Shown one piece after another: positions 47,142 through 55,769 of a stretch of DNA of 64,000 nt. This stretch comes from Bradyrhizobium sp. NP1. Lineage in GTDB: Bacteria > Pseudomonadota > Alphaproteobacteria > Rhizobiales > Xanthobacteraceae. The DNA lies in NCBI RefSeq assembly GCF_030378205.1, contig NZ_CP127385.1:4690001-4754000 (forward strand), given 5' to 3'. The notes under the pieces were generated by a model. The model saw nothing but the letters and a program-made list of their open reading frames with translations, was not told the DNA's origin and ran no database searches. How positions within the stretch are numbered: the stretch's first letter is position 1; every line of letters starts with the position of its first letter. A program made the position numbers and the translations under genes.

Positions 47142-47738
47142 TCATTTGTCCAACAGGGGATAGAACTGGGTCCACACCTCATCCTTTTTCGCGCTCGCGA
47201 TGTGGCAATATGCGCATTCCCCCTTTGCCTTCACTTTCGCCATCGGAGCCTTTGGCTCATGGTGATTGAAATTGAAATATCCCCATCCGTTGGTTTCGGC
47301 GAAACGCTTGGAATCCTTGACCGTGACATCGGCGCCGTTGAAAGGCCCGGGGAAGTAGCCTCTTCCCGATGGCTCGGTTCGCGATCCATCCTGGTTCTCG
47401 CCAGGCAATGTAAGTTGAAGCTCCTTGAAGAAGATCGTGCCTTCGGGAAATTGACCGGTCTTCATGTAAATCTCATATGAACCCGGCTCGATGTAGACGT
47501 TGTGAAATTCCGGAAAGTTCGCATGGCCGTCATTCAACGCATTCGGCGTAAGCGGAGATCCGAGGTACACCCAATGATGCCAATCCTTCGGCAGAAGGAG
47601 TTGCCCGTCGGCCGTGTATTCAGGCAAGTAGCGAGTGGCGGTCTGCGCGTTGCCATTTTTAAGAGATCCGAAGAATAAGGTCGCTGCGATCGCGCTGCTC
47701 GCAATGACGACGGCTGCTGTTCGAAATCTGATACGCAT
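47142..47738 (-). CDS. cytochrome P460-like periplasmic c-type haem protein (2)
   Basis: 198 residues. Signal peptide followed by LPEYTADGQLLLPKDWHHWVYLG, the hallmark EPGSYEIYMKTGQFPEGTIFFKEL, GWGYFNF, and a haem site CAYCH near the end (HIASAKKDEVW). Same architecture as 46520-47101 with clear divergence. ATG at 47738 has AGGAGAGAAAG. Maturation would need the Ccm system, part of which is encoded at 50356-51912. A role in hydroxylamine or NO chemistry is a family-based guess. Confidence 0.85.
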   Translation of the reverse strand: MRIRFRTAAVVIASSAIAATLFFGSLKNGNAQTATRYLPEYTADGQLLLPKDWHHWVYLGSPLTPNALNDGHANFPEFHNVYIEPGSYEIYMKTGQFPEGTIFFKELQLTLPGENQDGSRTEPSGRGYFPGPFNGADVTVKDSKRFAETNGWGYFNFNHHEPKAPMAKVKAKGECAYCHIASAKKDEVWTQFYPLLDK

Positions 47739-48012
47739 CGCTTTCTCTCCTGCGACTATGGCCGGACGCGCATTCGCGCCGGCGACTGATGAGTTTTCTC
47801 ATCGTGGGTGATACAGGACATACCGGGCTGGTGAGCGCCGCGCGCGTCGGCGATTGCTTTCGTTTTTTCAATCTTGATGCATTTGGCTTAGCGCCCATCG
47901 ACAGGCGAATACTTTTGCATCAAGTGTAGGCCCAACGAGCGGCGGGCGACCGGATAAAAGCGCCCCAGTTCTCCTCGCGCGGCGCACTTGCGGCGAAGAA
48001 AGGCATGATTCC

Positions 48013-48636
48013 ATGGATGAAGAGGCTCACATCTCTCGCGGGTTTAGGTCAAAGCGACACGAGCAAACGACGAAGGATCGCGTGCCGCCTGGACAGTACG
48101 TGACAACCGAATTCCCGATTCTTTCGGCGGGCCCAACACCGCAAACTAAAGTGGCGAACTGGAATTTTGCTCTTCAGCTTGGTGGTTCCCTGCTCGGGCG
48201 GTGGAGTTGGGCCGAGTTCGAAGCGCTGCCGCAGACTGCGGTCAAGACCGATATTCATTGCGTCACGAAATGGTCGAAGCTCGATACGACATGGCAGGGC
48301 GTCACCTTCGACGATCTGTTGAAAGCAGCCGGGCTTTCGGAGCCTCCCGAACCTTATGTCATGGCTCATTGCGATGGTGGCTATTCAACAAACGTCCCTG
48401 TTGCGGATCTGGTCGGCGGCAAGGGCATGATCGTTACTCGTTACGACGGTCTACCGATCCTGCCCGCTCACGGCGGGCCAGCTCGTCTTTTGGTGCCGCA
48501 TCTTTACTTGTGGAAGAGCGCCAAATGGGTGCGCAGGATCCGATTTATGCCGAAAAACGAGCGCGGCTTTTGGGAGTCACTGGGATATCACAACTACGGT
48601 GACCCTTGGAAAGAGCAGAGATATGACGGGGACTAA
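48013..48636 (+). CDS. sulfite-oxidase-like molybdopterin enzyme (YuiH type)
   Basis: 207 residues, a single Mo-binding domain of the sulfite oxidase superfamily. The Mo-ligand Cys is in DIHCVTKWSKLD; WQGVTFDDLL, AHCDGGYSTNVPVADL and GGPARLLVPHLYLWKSAKWV are typical. No signal peptide and no haem or dimerisation domain, so a cytoplasmic enzyme with unknown substrate. The ATG at 48013 has AAAGG upstream. Its end overlaps the following flavin reductase by 14 bases. First gene of a three-gene unit. Confidence 0.9.
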   Translation: MDEEAHISRGFRSKRHEQTTKDRVPPGQYVTTEFPILSAGPTPQTKVANWNFALQLGGSLLGRWSWAEFEALPQTAVKTDIHCVTKWSKLDTTWQGVTFDDLLKAAGLSEPPEPYVMAHCDGGYSTNVPVADLVGGKGMIVTRYDGLPILPAHGGPARLLVPHLYLWKSAKWVRRIRFMPKNERGFWESLGYHNYGDPWKEQRYDGD

Positions 48637-49384
48637 TCGCCCTTCTCCACTCAAACGGCTTGAGTGGCAACTCGCTCAGGTACGCGATGTCGTGGTGGAA
48701 ACGTGCCGCGTAAGGAGTCTCATGCTGAAGCCAGCCAGCTGGCCAGGACACCTCCCGGGCCAGCACGTCGATATCCGGCTCACAGCCGAGGACGGGTATC
48801 AAGCACAGCGCAGCTATTCCATCTCATCTCCGCCTGAAGACGAATTGCTAGCGTTGACGGTAGAGCGAGTGCAAGACGGCGAGGTTTCCCCCTATCTACT
48901 AGATGAGCTACGCGTCGGCGACCAACTCGAGCTTCGGGGACCTATCGGGGGATACTTCGTCTGGACCGGTGCCGCAATGAGGCCGATCTATCTGCTCGCT
49001 GGTGGAACGGGTATCACGCCGTTGATGTCGATGCTTCGTCACCGCGATAGACGGCCAAGCCGCCCTCCCGCCCTAATGATTTACTCGGCCCGAACCTGGG
49101 AAGATATAGTCTACCGAGACGAGCTCGAAGCGATTGTGCGGCGCGATTCCGGCTTTCGCCTTGTTTACGCGCTTACCCGCCAGCAGCCAGAGGGCTGGAC
49201 AGGCCATCGTGGGAGAATCACCAAGGGCCTGCTTTCAGCAAACTGGTTTCCACCTGCACATAACCCGGCGATCTATGTCTGCGGTCCCACTAGCTTCGTC
49301 GAGACCGCGGCCAATCTTCTTGCAGAACTCGGATTTGACCCTCTCAGCATCAAGACAGAACGATTTGGTCCGTCAGGAGGATAG
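48623..49384 (+). CDS. FAD/NAD(P)H ferredoxin-reductase-type oxidoreductase
   Basis: About 253 residues. FAD domain with RSYSISSPP; NAD(P)-binding domain with LLAGGTGITPLMSMLRH and the C-terminal YVCGPTSFVE. There is no ferredoxin domain, so electrons must pass to a separate partner. Overlap with the upstream molybdenum enzyme suggests it supplies or accepts electrons for that enzyme. ATG at 48623 chosen; a GTG at 48599 is possible. Confidence 0.9.
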   Translation: MTGTNRPSPLKRLEWQLAQVRDVVVETCRVRSLMLKPASWPGHLPGQHVDIRLTAEDGYQAQRSYSISSPPEDELLALTVERVQDGEVSPYLLDELRVGDQLELRGPIGGYFVWTGAAMRPIYLLAGGTGITPLMSMLRHRDRRPSRPPALMIYSARTWEDIVYRDELEAIVRRDSGFRLVYALTRQQPEGWTGHRGRITKGLLSANWFPPAHNPAIYVCGPTSFVETAANLLAELGFDPLSIKTERFGPSGG

Positions 49385-49389
49385 ATACC

Positions 49390-49656
49390 ATGCCCAATAA
49401 CGTCTCCGATCTTTTGCTCGACGGCAATGTCGCGGCACGCCTCCTCCAGCGGATCTTCGTTCCTGACATAACACTTGCTAAGATTCGATGCCATTCATGC
49501 GACCGTGTGAGTGGCGTGGGATCTCTGATCTTGCATGCATCTCCGATGGGAGCGGTTCTGAAGTGCGCAGACTGCGAAAGCGATCTGATGAGAGCGGTTG
49601 ATACGCCGCGCGGTCTGTGGCTCGAGATGACCGGCGCGCGATTTCTGCGATTCTAA
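49390..49656 (+). CDS. DUF6510-type small Cys4 protein
   Basis: 88 residues. LLLDGNVAARLLQRIF at the start, CHSC near 34-37, LKCADCESDLMRAV near 57-70, and the C-terminal RGLWLEMTGARFLRF. This pattern fits DUF6510, small proteins with a likely zinc site that commonly sit beside sulfite-oxidase-like and flavin reductase genes. It starts 5 bp after the reductase. Function unknown; a role in cofactor or complex assembly is inferred only from neighbourhood. Confidence 0.75.
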   Translation: MPNNVSDLLLDGNVAARLLQRIFVPDITLAKIRCHSCDRVSGVGSLILHASPMGAVLKCADCESDLMRAVDTPRGLWLEMTGARFLRF

Positions 49657-49693
49657 TGGTAGTCGCAAACAGGATGGTATTCACATCGGAACT

Positions 49694-49882
49694 GTGGATC
49701 GCATCATAGTGGGCATGATCAGGCTGACCAAGAATGACAGCGGCGAAGGACGGCACGAGGGCCACCATCACTATATTGACCCGGGACTGGTCGCGGATAT
49801 CGAGGGCCAGACGGTGCGGCTGTCGGCGGTCGCGGCTGCCGCTGTTGCCTTCGAGGAGGAGAAATCGGGGGAGCCAACCTAG
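49694..49882 (+). CDS. possible small acidic ORF
   Basis: 62 codons from a GTG, or 55 from the ATG at 49715. A His cluster (HEGHHHYID) precedes an Ala/Glu-rich helix (LSAVAAAAVAFEEEK). No family known and only a weak ribosome site. It follows the DUF6510 gene by 37 bp. Could be real or chance. Confidence 0.3.
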   Translation: MDRIIVGMIRLTKNDSGEGRHEGHHHYIDPGLVADIEGQTVRLSAVAAAAVAFEEEKSGEPT

Positions 49883-49938
49883 TTAGCAAGCTTGAGATAC
49901 AAGAGGTGGAATATCTGAATCGAACGAGCGGGAGGATG

Positions 49939-50181
49939 TCATTGAGGTTTATGAATCTCTCCACAAAGAGCCCCTGAACAAATTAGATTCCCCGTCACGG
50001 CCGCTTGCCGCGCGGCTTTGTGCCTGCCCCCGATTCCGTGGCGCAGCTCGCACTGTGTTCCATGTCTATGCCAGCCCTCTTTGGCGGTATATTGCCGACC
50101 GTGATGACAGCCATGGGCGGAAGCTGGTGCGGCCAAGAGTAAGAGCACGAGGGCTATGGACGGGATTGCAAAGCGATTCAT
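49939..50181 (-). CDS. small secreted Cys/His-rich protein
   Basis: 80 residues. Clear signal peptide (IPSIALVLLLLAAPASA-HG), then a mature part with HGCHHGRQYTAKEGWHRHGTQC, resembling small Bradyrhizobium secreted proteins of unknown role. The ATG at 50181 has AGGAGGGCC upstream. The four Cys could form disulfides. Alone between two transcription units. Confidence 0.65.
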   Translation of the reverse strand: MNRFAIPSIALVLLLLAAPASAHGCHHGRQYTAKEGWHRHGTQCELRHGIGGRHKAARQAAVTGNLICSGALCGEIHKPQ

Positions 50182-50355
50182 TGCTAGGCCCTCCTGGCGA
50201 TCACATCGTGATGTTTACAGCTTAGCACCAAGCCGGAATTTGCACCAACGATGCCATGAGGCCAGCGACCTAAGGCGATCCAATTGAGCGTCCTGATGTG
50301 TCAGAGCGAGTGTCTTAATTAGGACAGAACCCGGCACATGGCAGGCTGATCAGAG

Positions 50356-50961
50356 TTATCGCGAGATCGAAGCTGCATTGACCGCCTTGTCGATCTCGGC
50401 CATGAGCGCGCTGTCGATGTTGTCCGGCGTGATTGGGCCAACCAGTTTGTAGGCGATCTTGCCGTTACGGCCGACGATAAACGTTTCCGGCACACCGTAG
50501 ACGCCCCATTCGATCGCAGCGCGGCCGTTGCCGTCGACGCCGACCGAGGCAAACGGATTGCCATGGCGGCTTAGGAAACGCCGAGCGTTGTCGGGAGCGT
50601 CCTTGTAGTTGATGCCGACTAGCTGCAATCGGTTGTCCTTGGCGAGCTCGGTCAGCAGCGGCGCCTCATCATGGCAGGGCACGCACCAGGACGCCCAGAC
50701 ATTGACGACGCTGACTTTGCCCTCGAATTTCGCCGGATCCAGTCCCGGCACTTGGGCGCCGTTGATGAGCAAGCCCTGCAGCGGCGGCAACGACGTCTGT
50801 GGGGCGGGATGTCCGATCAGAGCGGAGGGAATCCGCGAGGGATCGCCATCGCCAAGCCGGAGCCAAAACAGAGCGGCCAGCGCGAGAAAAATGATTGCCG
50901 GCAGCACGATCAGCCATGAGCGGGGCTGCGGGCTTGCTTCGGATGTCACCTGTTCGGTCAT
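50356..50961 (-). CDS. ccmG: cytochrome c maturation thioredoxin CcmG (DsbE)
   Basis: 201 residues. One N-terminal membrane anchor (LIVLPAIIFLALAALFW), then a periplasmic thioredoxin fold with the active-site WCVPC (VNVWASWCVPCHDE) and the cis-Pro region GVYGVPETF. It reduces apocytochrome c thiols for haem attachment. The start abuts the ccmD stop without a gap. Last of hemA-ccmC-ccmD-ccmG. Confidence 0.95.
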   Translation of the reverse strand: MTEQVTSEASPQPRSWLIVLPAIIFLALAALFWLRLGDGDPSRIPSALIGHPAPQTSLPPLQGLLINGAQVPGLDPAKFEGKVSVVNVWASWCVPCHDEAPLLTELAKDNRLQLVGINYKDAPDNARRFLSRHGNPFASVGVDGNGRAAIEWGVYGVPETFIVGRNGKIAYKLVGPITPDNIDSALMAEIDKAVNAASISR

Positions 50962-51138
50962 CTACGGCTCCGTTGCGCTGCGCCCAGAGCGCCGCATTAC
51001 CCCGCTGTCCTCGAGCTCACGCAGGCGACGCTTCTGGTTGAGGTAGTCGATCGCGATCCAGGCGGTAAGCAGCCCAACTACCAATGCGGTGGCAAGGTAA
51101 GAGGTCACGATAAAGGAGGTGTAAGGCCCAAGCGACAT
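50962..51138 (-). CDS. ccmD: haem exporter protein CcmD
   Basis: 58 residues: [17 protein letters not shown], one membrane helix ([14 protein letters not shown]), then [19 protein letters not shown], the standard CcmD layout of a helix followed by a basic cytoplasmic tail. It stabilises the CcmC-CcmE haem-transfer complex. It lies 6 bp after ccmC and directly before ccmG, which settles the call despite the small size. Confidence 0.9.
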   Translation of the reverse strand: MSLGPYTSFIVTSYLATALVVGLLTAWIAIDYLNQKRRLRELEDSGVMRRSGRSATEP

Positions 51139-51144
51139 GGTGCG

Positions 51145-51912
51145 TTATGCCGGTTGCGAGGCAGGCAAAGCCGCGCTCACATCGCTTGACGAGGCGTGTG
51201 CCTGCATCATTTGAAGGGCGCGCACACGCCGCCGGAGGATTTCGTTGCGCATCGCGGCCACGTGCAGCGTGACGAACAGCAGCGTGAAGCCGCTGGCCAT
51301 CACCAACAACGGAATCAGGAAGGTGCGATCGAGTGTCGGGCCACCCATCCGAAGCACCGAGGCCGGCTGATGCAGCGTGTTCCACCAGTCGACCGAGAAT
51401 TTGATGATGGGCAGATTGAGGGCCCCGACCAGGGTCAGCACCGCGGATGCACGCGCGGCGCGCGAGGGATCTTCCACCGCCCGCCACAGCGCAATCAGGC
51501 AGAGATACATCAGGAAAAGGATCATCACCGAGGTCAACCGCGCATCCCATTCCCAATAGGTGCCCCACATTGGCCGACCCCACAGCGATCCCGTCACCAG
51601 CGCGAGAAAGGTGAAGCTGGCACCGATTGGCGCTGCGGCCTTGGCGGCGACGTCAGCGAGTGGATGGCGCCAAACCAAGGTACCGAGTGCGGCTGTGGTC
51701 ATGACAGCCCAGACGAACATCGATAGCCAGGCGCTAGGCACATGGATGAACATGATCTTGACGGTCGCGCCTTGCTGATAGTCGTCCGGTACGCTCGCCG
51801 ACAGATAGAGCCCGAGCAGGAGCAGGACGGCGGTTGCCGTCGCGAGAATGGGCAACAGTCGCACCGTCAGCGACAGGAAACGGGTCGGATTGGCAAGGTC
51901 CACAAGCATCAT
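51145..51912 (-). CDS. ccmC: haem transporter/chaperone protein CcmC
   Basis: About 255 residues with six membrane segments. The tryptophan-rich signature WGRPMWGTYWEWDARLTS and the haem-ligand His regions (FIHVPSAWLSM; WWNTLHQPAS) are intact. It attaches haem to CcmE in the inner membrane. Starts at tandem ATGs 51912/51909; a longer open frame runs back into hemA but is not needed. The gap to hemA is 118 bp. ccmA and ccmB, often just upstream, are absent here. Confidence 0.95.
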   Translation of the reverse strand: MMLVDLANPTRFLSLTVRLLPILATATAVLLLLGLYLSASVPDDYQQGATVKIMFIHVPSAWLSMFVWAVMTTAALGTLVWRHPLADVAAKAAAPIGASFTFLALVTGSLWGRPMWGTYWEWDARLTSVMILFLMYLCLIALWRAVEDPSRAARASAVLTLVGALNLPIIKFSVDWWNTLHQPASVLRMGGPTLDRTFLIPLLVMASGFTLLFVTLHVAAMRNEILRRRVRALQMMQAHASSSDVSAALPASQPA

Positions 51913-52030
51913 GGCTCTGCAGTAGCAGCAGTAGCATCCGCCACTGACTTGCTGCCTCCCGTTGTTGCTGGATAGCGTTGACGGACTCCAACCAATGTTG
52001 GAGAACAATTTTCGACAAGCCGCCCATGAT

Positions 52031-53341
52031 TCAAGTGACACCGATTTCCTCGGCGACGGGAGGCGTCGGAAGCCCGAGGCTGCAAAACACTGCGCGCTTT
52101 CCGCACGACCTCGTGCCGGTAACGTCACGAGAAGAGAGATACTTACCCAACGGGCTCGACCAAATTTCGGCGAGCGCAGTGGTCAGGTGTTCGATATCCG
52201 CCTCGGAGTGAAAGGGCGACGCGGTGATACGGAGTCGCTCTTTACCGCGCGGGACCGTTGGGTAGTTTATCGGTTGAATGTAGATGTCGTATTCGTTCAA
52301 AAGGATATCGCTAATTTGCCTGCAGAGGTCCGCGTTTCCCACCATTACCGGAACAATGTGACTAGGATTTCGCAGATGCGGTACGCCAACATCATCGAGT
52401 CGGCTCCTGAGCCGTGCGACGCATCTGTGCATGGCCTGCCGCTCCGTCGAACTTGACTTAAGGTAGCGGACGCTCGCAAGCGCGCCCGCCGCGATGTGTG
52501 GCGGCAGAGCCGTCGTAAAGATAAAGCCCGACGAGTAGCTACGCACAAAGTCGCACAGCGCTTCAGAGCCTGCGATATAGCCGCCGATGACGCCAAAGCC
52601 CTTAGCCAGCGTGCCTTCAATCACCGTCAGTCGATTCGTCAGCCCCTGTTGCGCAGCTATACCAGCCCCATGTGATCCATAAAGGCCTACAGCATGCACC
52701 TCGTCCAAATAGGTCATGGCACCATGTGCTTCGGCAACGTCACAAAGTTCCGCGATCGGTGCGATATCTCCATCCATTGAATAGACCGATTCAAAAGCCA
52801 CCAGCTTGGGTGCATCGGCGTCGACCTCTGCAAGTTTACGCGCAAGATCGGTGGGATCATTATGTGCGAAGATCCTAACCGGAGCACGGCTACCGCGAAT
52901 GCCTTCGATCATCGAAGCATGATTCAGTTGGTCGGACAGCACCACGCAACCCGGAATGCACGACGCTAGCGTGCCAAGCGCAGCCCAGTTTGAAACATAG
53001 CCTGAAGTAAATAGAAGCGCGGCCTCTTTCTGGTGAAGATCGGCTAGATCGCGTTCGAGGAGGACATGGTAGTGATTGGTGCCCGAGATGTTGCGTGTAC
53101 CGCCGGCGCCCGCCCCGCAGCCGTCGAGTGCCTCGTGCATAGCTGCTAGCACGGCTGGATGCTGCCCCATTCCAAGATAGTCATTAGAGCACCAAACCGT
53201 CACCTCTTTTGTCCCGCGGGCGGAATGGAACGCTGCGCGAGGAAACCTGCCTGCCTTGCGTTCCAGATCGACGAACACCCTGTAGCGACCCTCCTTACGC
53301 AGTTCGTCGAGCCGCTCGCAGAAATACGCGTCATAATTCAT
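52031..53341 (-). CDS. hemA: 5-aminolevulinate synthase
   Basis: 436 residues, slightly longer than the usual 405-410 because of a C-terminal tail after about 400. It condenses glycine and succinyl-CoA to 5-aminolevulinate with [39 protein letters not shown] and the PLP-lysine region [15 protein letters not shown] are visible (SGTLGKAFG is commoner). [10 protein letters not shown] closes the core. This is the C4 (Shemin) pathway enzyme typical of alphaproteobacteria. Adjacent ccm genes couple haem synthesis with cytochrome c maturation. Confidence 0.95.
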   Translation of the reverse strand: MNYDAYFCERLDELRKEGRYRVFVDLERKAGRFPRAAFHSARGTKEVTVWCSNDYLGMGQHPAVLAAMHEALDGCGAGAGGTRNISGTNHYHVLLERDLADLHQKEAALLFTSGYVSNWAALGTLASCIPGCVVLSDQLNHASMIEGIRGSRAPVRIFAHNDPTDLARKLAEVDADAPKLVAFESVYSMDGDIAPIAELCDVAEAHGAMTYLDEVHAVGLYGSHGAGIAAQQGLTNRLTVIEGTLAKGFGVIGGYIAGSEALCDFVRSYSSGFIFTTALPPHIAAGALASVRYLKSSSTERQAMHRCVARLRSRLDDVGVPHLRNPSHIVPVMVGNADLCRQISDILLNEYDIYIQPINYPTVPRGKERLRITASPFHSEADIEHLTTALAEIWSSPLGKYLSSRDVTGTRSCGKRAVFCSLGLPTPPVAEEIGVT

Positions 53342-53703
53342 GGACCCACCTGGAGCTGGGATCGATGCTGGTCTACTTCGCTGTCATTCGCCGGCGCTGT
53401 TCGGCGCGCTCACGGAAGAAGCCAAGCAGGTGACCGGCAGGATAATCTGGCTAGAGTATGCCGTCTGTTGCGGCATTGCTCGGACTTCGCGAACATTGCG
53501 CAATGTTTGCGGGACCAAAAACTCAAACCGGCATGATGCCTCGATCCGCCAGAGCTCATGTGCGGTCGTCCGAGCCAGGCCGTCGGACCTCAAGATTCAT
53601 TTCCGAGTACGCTTGATGCTTGAGTTCCCACCCGGCGCTTTTCAGCGAAAAATCGAATCGTACCCGGTCCCAGCATCGCCGGCCGCGGGTTCCGGCGTCC
53701 TGC
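53342..53703. other. intergenic region upstream of hemA
   Basis: About 360 bases without a supported gene. It should carry the hemA promoter, but no consensus (for example a complete FNR/FixK palindrome) was found. Confidence 0.4.
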
Positions 53704-54382
53704 TCATTTGGCCCTCGCCACATCGGCAGCGCTAATGCCCTCCAGGGCGAGCCCGTATCCGATGCCCTCGTCGATGATGCGTCGCAGTTTCTGGGTCAGC
53801 GCTATGCGCGTGTACCTCGTCGTGAGCGGCGGCAGTTTCGCGAGCCCTTCTGCGATCTCGCGGGCGCGGACAAGCAGCTTGTCGGCAGGCACGATTTCGT
53901 TGACCGCGCCCCATTCCTTCGCCGTCCGGGCATCCAGCTCCTGGCGGGTCAGTATGAAATAGCGCCCCCGTAGGGGTAGCCAAGACAATATCGGAGAGCA
54001 GGATGTATTCCGAGTGGAGCCGTACCGGGCCGTTCACCGCAGCGATCAGCGGTGCTTCGATGTCCAGGATGTTCATGAGGACCTTTTTGCCCTCTCGGTA
54101 GATCTTGTCGTAGCCTTGCGGGCTAAAGAAGTCGAAGCCCTCAGGACTGATAGACTCCATAAACGCTCCGCCACTACCGGTCAGAATGACGACGCGATTA
54201 TCGGCATCGGAGGCGACCGCGTGAAACAGGTCGACGAACTGTTCATGGGTATGCCCATTGAACACTAACGTGCCGCCGTCGGTGTGAAGTGCCACTTCCA
54301 ACACACCTGTGTTCGAACAGGTCAAGCGAGCATTGGGAAAGCTGTCGCGATAAGCGTCAAAGCGGGACATGGGAAAGTCCAT
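53704..54382 (-). pseudogene. enoyl-CoA hydratase/isomerase family gene, deleted and frameshifted
   Basis: The first frame (from ATG 54382 or 54370) reads crotonase-fold sequence: LTCSNTGVLEVALHTDGG, VVILTGSGGAFM, APLIAAVNGP and LLSDIVLATPTG. It then loses the frame at about 53985. A second frame resumes with RGRYFILTRQELDARTAKEWGAVNEIV and continues to ALEGISAADVARAK. Comparison with relatives indicates roughly 25-30 residues missing at the junction, together with the frame change. The product should be inactive. Confidence 0.8.
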
Positions 54383-54919
54383 CCTGTCTCGAGTTGCAAT
54401 GGAACGCCTACTGGGAAGACTAACGGTCTCGTGCAAAATTGAAGTGATCTGGCTTGCTCTAACTTTTTCAGCCTTGTGGTTTGTAGTCCTCGACTACGAG
54501 CTGCCTGAGGCCGCGGTGACGACAATGCGACGCCCACCTGCGCTCTTACTCCAGTTGCAGACAGCAGCAAGCTAGGCTGGTTGCCTCGCGCCGATTAGAA
54601 GCTGTACTTATTCGCGACGCTTTCCGATCGCGACGAACGGATTGGAGTGCCAAATCTGAAGTTTGAGGGCGGCCATGCAGGGGCGAGCTTCATTCTACTA
54701 GCGAAGCCGCAAATATAATCCTACCGCCGCCCGGGCGTTGTACCAGAGCAGTTCTCGCTCGCGGACGGTGGCTGGGCACCAGCTTGCGAGGGCTCGTGAG
54801 CTCTATGCGGTAACGGCCCCCTTGGACGGCGCTGTTAGACAAATGGCTTGGCAGAGCACAAATGGCGCAAGAACTGGATAGGACTAGCAACGCAGCACAA
54901 GCTCGGACGGCGTACGCGA
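54383..54919. other. intergenic region
   Basis: About 540 bases between the broken hydratase and the small RNA candidate. Nothing recognised; short frames are inconsistent with one another. Confidence 0.4.
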
Positions 54920-55004
54920 CTTAGAGAGAGAGGAGGCCCAACACATCGGGTGATTCCTCCCTGTTGACTTGGGCCGCAAGACTCGACTTGCGGCCCTTTC
55001 TTTT
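54920..55004 (+). ncRNA. probable alpha-r8 / suhB-type (MmgR-like) small RNA
   Basis: A short stretch, GGTGATTCCTCCCTGTTGAC followed by TTGGGCCGC, ends in a strong hairpin and U-run. From memory, this CCTCCCTGTTGAC motif beside a terminator is the signature of the alphaproteobacterial suhB/alpha-r8 sRNA family. No open frame covers it. The 5' end is approximate. Transcription is on the plus strand judging from the terminator. Confidence 0.55.
54971..55004 (+). terminator. rho-independent terminator of the small RNA
   Basis: GGGCCGCAAG, a six-base loop ACTCGA, and CTTGCGGCCC form a perfect 10-bp stem, followed by TTTCTTTT. It is the clearest intrinsic terminator in the window. Confidence 0.85.
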
Positions 55005-55174
55005 AGGTGCAGTGAACAGAAATGGGATGTCCGATAGATACGTAACGCATTCGCCGCGCTAGCTCATATCAGGGGAGCGAGACATCAAGCCCCTCACGAC
55101 CGTATTCTCTCAATCTTTCCCGCAGAGATTTGTGTTTCGACACGAACGCTCCTAAGTGGCTATGGGCCGATCTC

Positions 55175-55549
55175 TTATTCTTGTCTGAGTGTTTCGAAAA
55201 GGCAGTCGCTAAGGCGTTTCCCATCGAAGGGTTTAGGCAGGAAGGCAACGGCTCCAGCCTCCATTGCGCGCTGTCTGACGGCCTCGTCGGGATAGGCTGT
55301 TACGAAAATGATCGGTATCTTAAAGCCAAGTTCGGACAAACGCTCCTGCAGTTCGATTCCGCTCATGTTCGGCATTTGCACATCCAGAATCAGACATCGC
55401 GTCTCCCGCGGTGATGATGACTTCAGAAACGTCTCGGCGGATGCGAATATGCGCGTTTTAAATCCGAGTGACCTCACGAGACTTTCTGTCGCTGCACGAA
55501 CCGTATCGTCGTCGTCCACAATTGATATCAGCGGAATGTCCCTGGTCAT
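55175..55549 (-). CDS. single-domain response regulator (FixJ-type receiver only)
   Basis: 124 residues, a receiver domain with no output. Acidic pocket SIVDDDDTV, phospho-Asp in CLILDVQMPNMSG, Thr in FVTAYPD and Lys in LPKPFDG are complete. FixJ-like in sequence, but it stops where the linker to the LuxR domain would begin. The ATG at 55549 follows GAGGATC. It may act as a phosphate sink or through protein contact, or derive from a truncated FixJ-type gene. An N-terminal remnant of the same type is at 32030-32112. Confidence 0.88.
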   Translation of the reverse strand: MTRDIPLISIVDDDDTVRAATESLVRSLGFKTRIFASAETFLKSSSPRETRCLILDVQMPNMSGIELQERLSELGFKIPIIFVTAYPDEAVRQRAMEAGAVAFLPKPFDGKRLSDCLFETLRQE

Positions 55550-55769
55550 TCACTAGATCCTCGGGAGGCAAACGACTGGCGTCGGTGCTTCCAAGAAGCA
55601 AGAGCCATCATGCCAAGCAGGGGAAGTTCACGAAATAGCACCAAGGTGCTAGTATGGCGTTTTGCCGCCATGGCGCTTGGATTGGCTTTCATCAAGCCTG
55701 CAGGCCAGCTGTCATTGTCGGAAACTAAATCCGGCTAGTAAGCGCAGTGGAATTGGGTGATGCTCTTGG

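Noticed and set aside
51017..51583. 188-codon minus-strand frame across ccmC and ccmD
   Set aside because: Another frame of the same strand; the ccmC and ccmD proteins fit their families perfectly.
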